Of a stretch of DNA of 33,905 bases, positions 27,378 through 33,905 are shown in pieces. Both the position numbers and the translations under genes were made by a program. Each line of letters starts with the position of its first letter. Positions within the stretch are counted from its first letter, which is position 1. Source of the DNA: Campylobacterota bacterium (GTDB lineage Bacteria > Campylobacterota > Campylobacteria > Campylobacterales > Nitratiruptoraceae); contig PUXX01000027.1 of NCBI GenBank assembly GCA_009659895.1, positions 1 to 33,905 on the forward strand, read 5' to 3'. A model generated the notes under the pieces. The model was not told the origin of the DNA. It did no database searches and saw nothing but the letters and a program-made list of their open reading frames with translations.

Positions 27378-28752
27378 GAGCGTGGATCATCTGGATAGAA
27401 AGTGTTATGATCTCTACAACCTAAATGAAGATATCTTGATGGAGCACGCCGCTTCGGCTATGACGAGGCTTATCAAGGAGCGTGTAGATCCGGGATCTGG
27501 TGTACTCATCGTAGCCGGACCCGGAAACAACGGAGGCGATGGGGTGGCGACGGCCAGGCAGCTGCTGGGTGAATACGACGTGCGCCTCTTTATGCCTCTT
27601 GGAGCCAAAAGCGCTATGTGCAAACTCCAGCTTGAGCGCTTCTATGCTTGTGGAGGGGAGCTGAGCGACGATCTTGGAGGTGATGTGGTGGTGGACGCTC
27701 TCTTTGGCTCCGGCCTCTCCAAGCCCCTTAGAGAGGATATTGCCCATCTTGTCGAGCGCCTCAATGAGCTTGAGGCTTTGAAGATCGCTTGTGACATACC
27801 TACCGGCATAGACTCCAGGGGCGCTCCCTTGCCCATAGCCTTCAGAGCCGACGTGACGGTGACGATGGGAGCCAGAAAGGCAGCACTTTATATGGATATG
27901 GCGAAGGACTACGTAGGAGATGTGATCGTAGCGGACTTGGGAGTGAGCAATATGCTTTATGAGGAGCCCAGCGATATGAAGCTCTTGGAGCGGGAGGATT
28001 TTCATCCCCCCTACCGAGATCGCCAAAACAGCAACAAAGGCACCTACGGGCATCTGAGCGTCATCGCCGGAGAGAAAGAGGGAGCGGCGATCATGGCCGC
28101 TTCGGCGGCCCTTCGCTTTGGGGCCGGGCTGGTGACGGTGGTCACTTATGAGCCGATTCAAGTGCCCTACGAGCTGATGCACTCCTCCGCCCTTCCTCCA
28201 AAGACCACGGCCTTGGCGGTCGGCATGGGGCTTGGGCTAGAATACAGCGACGACGACTTCAAGCGGCTGGTGCTAGACAACGATCTGCCGGTGGTGGTGG
28301 ACGCCGATTTCTTTTATGACGAGAAGATTTTGGAGCTTCTTAAGCGCTCTCAAATCGTCTTGACGCCCCATCCAAAGGAGTTTAGCTCACTTCTCAAGCT
28401 CTGCGGCATCGCCGAGCTTAGCGTCGAAGAGATCCAAAGAGATCGCGTGCATGCCGCCAAACTCTTTTGCCAAAAGTATCCCGACGCCGTCTTGGTGCTC
28501 AAGGGAGCCAACCCTATCATCGCCCAAGGTGATCAGCTCTTCGTCAACCCTCTTGGCACCAACGCCTTGGCCAAAGGGGGGAGCGGCGACGTGCTCACCG
28601 GCTTCATCGGCGCTCTTTTAGCCCAGGGCTACTCTCCGTTAGCAGCGGCGATACAAGGCTCTTTGGCCCATACCTTGGCGGCCAGGAAGGTCAAGAGGGC
28701 CAACTACGCCCTCACGCCTCTTGATCTCATCGAGGCGGTAGGAGAGCTATGA
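27361..28752 (+). CDS. nnr: Bifunctional NAD(P)H-hydrate epimerase / ADP-dependent dehydratase
   Basis: VAGPGNNGGDGVATARQL epimerase motif; KGTYGHLSVIAG, LTPHPKEFSSLL, NPLGTNALAKGGSGDVLTGFIGALLAQG kinase-like motif. Confidence 0.95.
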   Translation: MKNLFESVDHLDRKCYDLYNLNEDILMEHAASAMTRLIKERVDPGSGVLIVAGPGNNGGDGVATARQLLGEYDVRLFMPLGAKSAMCKLQLERFYACGGELSDDLGGDVVVDALFGSGLSKPLREDIAHLVERLNELEALKIACDIPTGIDSRGAPLPIAFRADVTVTMGARKAALYMDMAKDYVGDVIVADLGVSNMLYEEPSDMKLLEREDFHPPYRDRQNSNKGTYGHLSVIAGEKEGAAIMAASAALRFGAGLVTVVTYEPIQVPYELMHSSALPPKTTALAVGMGLGLEYSDDDFKRLVLDNDLPVVVDADFFYDEKILELLKRSQIVLTPHPKEFSSLLKLCGIAELSVEEIQRDRVHAAKLFCQKYPDAVLVLKGANPIIAQGDQLFVNPLGTNALAKGGSGDVLTGFIGALLAQGYSPLAAAIQGSLAHTLAARKVKRANYALTPLDLIEAVGEL

Positions 28753-29321
28753 AGAAAATCGTGATTTTATTTAGCGGCAACGGCACCAACCTCGAAAACA
28801 TTATCCAAAAGCTCCATGACAAAGAGCTCCTCGTCGCCAGGGCGATCACCAACAACCCTTCTGCCAAAGGGATCGAACGAGCTAAAAAATACGGCGTGGA
28901 GGTGGAGGTGATCGATCACAAAAAATTCCCCACCCGTGAGGCCTTCGACGAAGCATTGGTGCGATCGATCGAAGAGGTCGATCCGGACTTGGTGGTATTG
29001 GCCGGATTTATGCGTATCCTCACCCCCGTCTTTACACAAGCTATCACCAACGCTATCAATATCCACCCCTCACTCCTGCCGCTTTTCAAGGGGGCCAAAG
29101 CGATTGAGCGCAGTTTCGAAAGCCCCATGAAAGTGGCCGGAGTCTCGGTGCATTGGGTCAGCGAGGAGTTGGATAGCGGGGAGATCATCGATCAAGCCTG
29201 TTTTCGTAAAGATCAAAAGAGCTTGGAGGAGTTCGAGGCGAAGATTCACGAGATCGAGTACGATCTCTACCCCAAGGTCATATTGCGCCTCTTGTCACAA
29301 GAAGCAGCCCGGCGATCATGA
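28749..29321 (+). CDS. purN: Phosphoribosylglycinamide formyltransferase
   Basis: ILFSGNGTNLENII, VVLAGFMRILTPVF, NIHPSLLPLFKGAKAIE, GVSVHWVSEELDSGEIIDQA. Confidence 0.95.
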   Translation: MKKIVILFSGNGTNLENIIQKLHDKELLVARAITNNPSAKGIERAKKYGVEVEVIDHKKFPTREAFDEALVRSIEEVDPDLVVLAGFMRILTPVFTQAITNAINIHPSLLPLFKGAKAIERSFESPMKVAGVSVHWVSEELDSGEIIDQACFRKDQKSLEEFEAKIHEIEYDLYPKVILRLLSQEAARRS

Positions 29322-30543
29322 CACCGAGTGTCAGAGCGAAAAAGAGCGAGAGCCTCTTGCCAAGAGTCGCGCCTCCAAGATAGAAGGCGATGGCTAATTT
29401 GACCAATGAGTTGGTGACCGAAGCGATGACGATCCCGGCCATCGCCGCATGGGGCGAGAGGCTCTTTTTGGCCATTTCGCTAAGAGACAGCGTAATGGCG
29501 TCCACGTCGGTGATGCCAGAGAGAAAAGAGATCACATAGACGCCGATATCTCCGTAGCGGTGCTCCACCACCTTGATAGCTCCGTAGATGATCCCAAAGA
29601 GCAGCCCAAACTTGATCGCTTCGCTAAGTTGCAAGGGATTTTTGGAGAGGGTCTCGTCTTTGATCTCGATATTGGGCTCTTTGATTTTTTTATAGAGAAC
29701 ATAGACATACAAAAGCCCGACAAAAGAGGCGGCAAGATAGGGGACGGAGAGCTTGGCGGCTAAGTCTGGGTTGACCACGAAGGCCTCAAGAAGCACTCGC
29801 AAGAACATGAAAGTACAAGCGATGGCGATACCGGCGGTGAAGGCCTCTACCAGCCTTCGTTGGTTGGCGTACATTTTTGATAGCGTAATAGTCACCGCCG
29901 TGGAGGAGATAAGCCCTCCGGCAGCCCCGGTGAGAAAGAGGCCGTGCTTGTGGCCAAAGACCTTCACCGCTATGTAGCCAATAAAGCTAATCGAAGCGAT
30001 CACCACGGCCATGAGCCACGTTTTGTAAGGATTGAAAAGGCCGTAAGGGTCGATGAAGCGATCGGGGAGGATTGGCAAAATCACGAAGGTCATCACCAGC
30101 AAAAGCACCACCGAGTTGATGTCGGTGGGGGAGATATGGCGTTCGAACTTTTGGAGTCTGGATTTGAGCTCCAGGAGGGCTATGATGATGGTGGCGATGG
30201 TGATGGCGAAAGCTTCATGCCCTTCGTAGACCATGACGCCTAGCAAAAAGGTCACGAGTGCGCTCACTTGCGTGGTGACGCCGCTTTTTTTGTAGAGTGC
30301 CACTTTGGAGTAGTAGGCCAAGGTACTCACCGCCACTACGCCCAAGAAAGCGGCGGCTACGATCCACTCATACTCTTGGGATAGATAGGCCGCTACGTAG
30401 CCGCTAAGAGCGATGAGGGCGAAGGTGCGGCTGCCCATGATGACAGGCTCGTTTTTGAGCATGTTGGACAGGGCTCTTTGCAGCCCTATCATAAATCCGA
30501 TGGCAAGAGCGATGAGCAGGGATTGTAAGAGTTCATATTCCAT
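29278..30543 (-). CDS. MgtC/DUF4010-family polytopic membrane protein
   Basis: ALAIGFMIGLQRALSN...GSRTFALIALSGYVAAYLS, SGITDVDAITLSLSEMA, multiple TM segments. Confidence 0.85.
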   Translation of the reverse strand: MEYELLQSLLIALAIGFMIGLQRALSNMLKNEPVIMGSRTFALIALSGYVAAYLSQEYEWIVAAAFLGVVAVSTLAYYSKVALYKKSGVTTQVSALVTFLLGVMVYEGHEAFAITIATIIIALLELKSRLQKFERHISPTDINSVVLLLVMTFVILPILPDRFIDPYGLFNPYKTWLMAVVIASISFIGYIAVKVFGHKHGLFLTGAAGGLISSTAVTITLSKMYANQRRLVEAFTAGIAIACTFMFLRVLLEAFVVNPDLAAKLSVPYLAASFVGLLYVYVLYKKIKEPNIEIKDETLSKNPLQLSEAIKFGLLFGIIYGAIKVVEHRYGDIGVYVISFLSGITDVDAITLSLSEMAKKSLSPHAAMAGIVIASVTNSLVKLAIAFYLGGATLGKRLSLFFALTLGVMIAGLLLVTRGAI

Positions 30544-30619
30544 AGGAGTATTATAGTCTTTTGACTTGAAAGGGATTTTAAAGTAAAATAAGACAAATTA
30601 TATCCTATTAGGAGCGCAG

Positions 30620-31396
30620 ATGGCTGATATCTTGAAAGTCGGAAAGTATGAGTTTACCAGTAGGTTGATTGTAGGAAGCGGGAAGTATCCAGATTTCAAA
30701 ACCACCTACGACGCTACGATCGCCAGCGGAGCGGAGATGATCACCGTGGCGGTGCGCCGGGTCAACATCACCGATCCTAATAAAGAGAACCTCATGGACT
30801 ATTTCAAAGACTCAAACGTCCAGCTCTTGCCAAATAGCGCCGGATGCACCACCGCCGAAGAGGCGATCACCCTTTTTCGTATGGTAAGAGAAGCCACCGG
30901 GATCGACATCATCAAGCTCGAGATCATCGGCGATACGGAAAAGACGCTCTATCCCGATGTCATCGAGACCATCGAGGCGTGTGAGGTGCTCGCCAAAGAG
31001 GGCTTTACCGTCATGGCCTATACCAACGACGATCCGATCGTAGCCAAAAAGCTTGAAAACGCAGGAGCCGCGGCGGTGATGCCTCTGGCAGCGCCTATTG
31101 GCAGCGGGCTTGGGATCCAAAACCGCTACAACGTAGTCTTCGTCAAAGAGGCGGTGAGTGTGCCGGTTATCGTCGATGCGGGAGTCGGGTGCGCCAGTGA
31201 CGCGGCGATCGCTATGGAGCTAGGAGCTGATGGAGTGCTTACCAACACCGCCATCGCCCAAGCCAAAAATCCGATCCTCATGGCCGAAGCGATGAAACAT
31301 GCCGTCAAGGCGGGACGCATGAGCTATCTGGCAGGGCGTATCCCCAAAAAGCCCTACGCGACCGCCAGCAGCCCTACCGAGGGGATGATATTTTAG
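30620..31396 (+). CDS. thiG: Thiazole synthase
   Basis: [85 protein letters not shown]. Confidence 0.98.
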   Translation: MADILKVGKYEFTSRLIVGSGKYPDFKTTYDATIASGAEMITVAVRRVNITDPNKENLMDYFKDSNVQLLPNSAGCTTAEEAITLFRMVREATGIDIIKLEIIGDTEKTLYPDVIETIEACEVLAKEGFTVMAYTNDDPIVAKKLENAGAAAVMPLAAPIGSGLGIQNRYNVVFVKEAVSVPVIVDAGVGCASDAAIAMELGADGVLTNTAIAQAKNPILMAEAMKHAVKAGRMSYLAGRIPKKPYATASSPTEGMIF

Positions 31397-32141
31397 CGTT
31401 GAAGGCTTCTATAAACTGAAGGGGATCAACGCTGATCCCTTTTATCTTGATGGTCAGATGCAGGTGAGGGCCGCTGACTCTGCCGCTCTTGCCGCTTTTG
31501 GCGATGATTTGCCCCCGTTTGACCTTCTCTCCTTTTTTTACCAAAAACTTGCTTAGATGGTAGTAGCAGCTGTATATCCCTCGTCCATGATCGACGATCA
31601 CCGAGCCTCCGGCGTAGTAGCGATCCTTGACCAAGACCACTTTGCCGTCGTTGATAGCTTTGATAGGGGTGCCAACTTTGGCTTTGAAGTCGGTGCCGGA
31701 GTGAAAGCTTTTCAAGGAGCCATTGAAGAGTCTGGCGTTTCCATAGCTGCTGGTGATGGGTGTGGATAGAGGCAGGACAAAAGGCTTGTGGATGTAGCTG
31801 ATAGGCGTGGTGGTGGCGTAGATCTTCATCGCCTCTTTGTATTCGGCGCTGATGCGCTTTTGGAGGCTTTTTGGAGGGTGAACCTTGGACTTTGGGACGC
31901 GGATACGCTCTTTGGGGTAGTTTTTGGGTTTGATGAGGAGGGTGATAGGTTCGCCGTCGATGAAGATGGTCCGCTTTCCTTTGGCATGGTAGTCGATGGG
32001 GAAGATAGCCAAGGAGCCTACGGTGGTGTAGGGGTAGACGGACTGGATAGTTGAGCGATAATGGGTGATGTAGGTGGTGCCGTTGAAAAGCTCGGCGCCA
32101 AAGAGGGCCGCCGCCCAAAGAAGGGCAAAAAGGATCCTCAT
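31374..32141 (-). CDS. Secreted M23-family peptidase
   Basis: Signal peptide [54 protein letters not shown]. Confidence 0.92.
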   Translation of the reverse strand: MRILFALLWAAALFGAELFNGTTYITHYRSTIQSVYPYTTVGSLAIFPIDYHAKGKRTIFIDGEPITLLIKPKNYPKERIRVPKSKVHPPKSLQKRISAEYKEAMKIYATTTPISYIHKPFVLPLSTPITSSYGNARLFNGSLKSFHSGTDFKAKVGTPIKAINDGKVVLVKDRYYAGGSVIVDHGRGIYSCYYHLSKFLVKKGEKVKRGQIIAKSGKSGRVSGPHLHLTIKIKGISVDPLQFIEAFNAKISSPR

Positions 32142-33490
32142 AGCTCGATGACTCCTAAGAGATTGAGCATCATAAAAAGCAGAGCCAAAGGAGCGATGTA
32201 GCGGATGGAGAAATACCAGATCCTATACATGGTCGGATTCATTTCGTTGAAGGTTTGCAAGTGGGCTTTGACTTGGGACTTTTGCATCACATAACCGACG
32301 AATATGGCGATGAGAAGCCCTCCAAGAGGAAGCAAGATCGAATCTGTCGTATACTCCAGTATATCGAAGAGCGGTTTGCCCCCGATGCTAAAGATTTTGC
32401 CCCATGCGTTGGAGTATGAGAGGATCGCTCCCACACCTACCAGCCAGTAGATGAAACTGATGAAGATGACCGCTTTGGTCCGTGTCATATGGAAGCGATC
32501 GATGAGGTATTGGACGACCGGCTCGACCAAGCTGATGGCCGAGGTGATACCGGCAAAGGCTAAGGCTAAGAAAAAGAGCAGGGCGAAGAAAATCCCAAGA
32601 GTGCCGAAGTTGTTGAGGATGGTGGGCAAGGAGATAAAGACCAGTCCCGGCCCTTGCCCCGGCTTGGCTCCAAACTGAAACAAAAAGCTAAAAATCACAA
32701 GCCCTGCCACCAAAGCGATGAGCGTGTCCATGAAAGTGACGATAAAGGCGGTCTTGGTGATGCTGGCTTCTTTGGGCAAAGAGGCGGCGTAGGTCATGAT
32801 AGCCCCCATACCGAGCGAGAGGGTAAAGAAGGAGTGGCCTACCGCTCTGACAAACGCTTCGGAGTTGAGCTTCTCCCACTTTGGCTCGAACATGAAGCTC
32901 AAAGCCTCTTTGAACCCGTCAAGCGTCATGGCATAGGCGAGCAGGCCAAAGAGGATGAGCATGAGAGCTGGCATGAGGATGAGGTTGATGCGCTCGATCC
33001 CTCCTTTGATCCCTCGATAGACGATGTAGCCTACAATGACTACGGCAAGGGTATGGAAGAAGATCTGGGCCAGCACTTCGTTGCCGACAAGATTGTCGAA
33101 AGCAGCTTTGGCCTGATCGGTGGATGTGGGAAGCCCTCGAAGAAGGGAGTAGAGATAGTAGAAAATCCAGCCGATCACCACTGAATAGAAGGTCATGATG
33201 ATGATGCCGTTAAAGCCCATGAATCCGGCCAGTTTCCAGTACTTCTTGTTTGGGGGTGCGAGCTTTTCAAAGCTGGTGACCGTATCGCTGCGACCCAGGG
33301 CTCCTATGAGCATCTCGGCAATCATCACCGAAAAGCCGACAAAGGCGATGATGATGAGGTAGACCAGCACAAAAGCCCCCCCTCCGTATTCGCCTGTCAT
33401 ATAGGGAAATTTCCAGATGTTTCCAAGCCCCACGGCACTCCCGGCAGCAGCCAGGATGAAGCCGATCTTGCTAAATCTTTGTACTTTCAA
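32138..33490 (-). CDS. Sodium-dependent transporter, NSS/SNF family
   Basis: FILAAAGSAVGLGNIWKFPYMTGEYGGGAFVLVYL hallmark motif; about 11-12 TM segments. Confidence 0.95.
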   Translation of the reverse strand: MKVQRFSKIGFILAAAGSAVGLGNIWKFPYMTGEYGGGAFVLVYLIIIAFVGFSVMIAEMLIGALGRSDTVTSFEKLAPPNKKYWKLAGFMGFNGIIIMTFYSVVIGWIFYYLYSLLRGLPTSTDQAKAAFDNLVGNEVLAQIFFHTLAVVIVGYIVYRGIKGGIERINLILMPALMLILFGLLAYAMTLDGFKEALSFMFEPKWEKLNSEAFVRAVGHSFFTLSLGMGAIMTYAASLPKEASITKTAFIVTFMDTLIALVAGLVIFSFLFQFGAKPGQGPGLVFISLPTILNNFGTLGIFFALLFFLALAFAGITSAISLVEPVVQYLIDRFHMTRTKAVIFISFIYWLVGVGAILSYSNAWGKIFSIGGKPLFDILEYTTDSILLPLGGLLIAIFVGYVMQKSQVKAHLQTFNEMNPTMYRIWYFSIRYIAPLALLFMMLNLLGVIEL

Positions 33491-33530
33491 AACAGCTCCT
33501 GTGAAAGAGTTTTTGATATTATATCAATTC

Positions 33531-33559
33531 TTGACAAAAAAGGCTTTTTTCCATATAAT
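33531..33559 (+). promoter_or_regulatory. Consensus sigma70-type promoter for the tRNA cluster
   Basis: TTGACA (33531..33536), 17-bp spacer, TATAAT (33554..33559), 15 nt upstream of the first tRNA. Confidence 0.9.
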
Positions 33560-33574
33560 TTCAGTCCAACTTGT

Positions 33575-33652
33575 CGGGGCGTAGCGCAGCCTGGTTAGCG
33601 CACCTGGTTTGGGACCAGGGGGTCGGGGGTTCAAATCCCTCCGCCCCGACCA
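33575..33652 (+). tRNA. tRNA-Pro (anticodon TGG)
   Basis: CGGGGCG/CGCCCCG acceptor stem, CCTGG-TTTGGGA-CCAGG anticodon arm, GGTTCAAATCC T-arm, encoded CCA. Confidence 0.96.
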
Positions 33653-33679
33653 TTTATTCAACTATTTTCACACTCATGT

Positions 33680-33757
33680 GGTGGGTGTAGCTCAGGTGGT
33701 TAGAGCACCAGATTGTGGCTCTGGGGGTCGCCGGTTCGAGTCCGGTCATCCACCCCA
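33680..33757 (+). tRNA. tRNA-His (anticodon GTG), with encoded G-1
   Basis: G-1 opposite discriminator C; CCAGA-TTGTGGC-TCTGG anticodon arm; GGTTCGAGTCC T-arm; encoded CCA. Confidence 0.95.
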
Positions 33758-33805
33758 TAGATTTTGGGCCGGGTTGTTTTGATAGAAGCAGTTAGGTTGT
33801 TTTAT

Positions 33806-33882
33806 GCGCCCGTAGCTCAATTGGATAGAGCAACGGACTTCGGATCCGTAGGTTAGAGGTTCGACTCCTCTCGGGCGTGCCA
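33806..33882 (+). tRNA. tRNA-Arg (anticodon TCG)
   Basis: GCGCCCG/CGGGCGT acceptor stem, ACGGA-CTTCGGA-TCCGT anticodon arm, GGTTCGACTCC T-arm, encoded CCA. Confidence 0.94.
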
Positions 33883-33893
33883 CTTGTCTTCAT

Positions 33894-33905
33894 GCGCTCG
33901 TAGCT
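33894..33905 (+). tRNA. Probable 5' end of another tRNA, truncated by window edge
   Basis: GCGCTCGTAGCT matches the start of the preceding tRNA-Arg except one acceptor-stem position; too short to identify. Confidence 0.55.

Noticed and set aside
30544-30619. TPP riboswitch upstream of thiG
   Set aside because: The ~76-nt gap is too short and lacks the conserved THI-box strings (CUGAGA, ACCUGA).
1-33905. CRISPR array, transposase, integrase, phage or toxin-antitoxin genes
   Set aside because: No spaced direct repeats and no ORF with these signatures; even the tRNA cluster shows no integrase or attachment-site repeat within the window.

Overview
This is a dense, apparently complete stretch of bacterial chromosome. 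It looks like Campylobacterota (epsilonproteobacteria), probably a sulfur-oxidising chemolithotroph; that assignment is inferred from gene content and order, not from a search. About 35 protein genes are supported. From left to right: the 3' part of ccoG; a NifX-like, small membrane protein, SQR-like, rhodanese and lipoprotein cluster; modE-modA-modB-modC-YgjP metallopeptidase; a DUF481 protein; pyrG-recJ; a twin-arginine type-II-like SQR with a small membrane partner; a secreted beta-propeller-like (LVIVD-type) protein; pgi-bpt-NifU C-terminal domain; a second secreted LVIVD-type protein with a 49-codon Ser-rich linker; a BFD-like protein; folE; tig-clpP-def-comM(yifB)-M23 peptidase-bactofilin; yeiH with a divergent LysR regulator; nnr-purN; a MgtC/DUF4010 protein; thiG; a second M23 peptidase; and a sodium-dependent (NSS) transporter. 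The window ends in a tRNA cluster (Pro-TGG, His-GTG, Arg-TCG and a truncated fourth). I see no CRISPR array, mobile element or rRNA. The strongest candidates for something undescribed are (a) two secreted LVIVD-type proteins, about 2.5 kb apart in divergent transcription units, that both end in a tandem 'FDW' repeat module, one carrying Asp-rich Ca-site-like motifs and the other lacking them but having a Ser-rich linker; (b) a systematic pattern of convergent genes whose stop codons interlock or overlap, leaving no terminator space; (c) a 139-nt out-of-frame overlap between an M23 peptidase and a bactofilin; and (d) a textbook sigma70 promoter with an adjacent palindrome driving the tRNA cluster.
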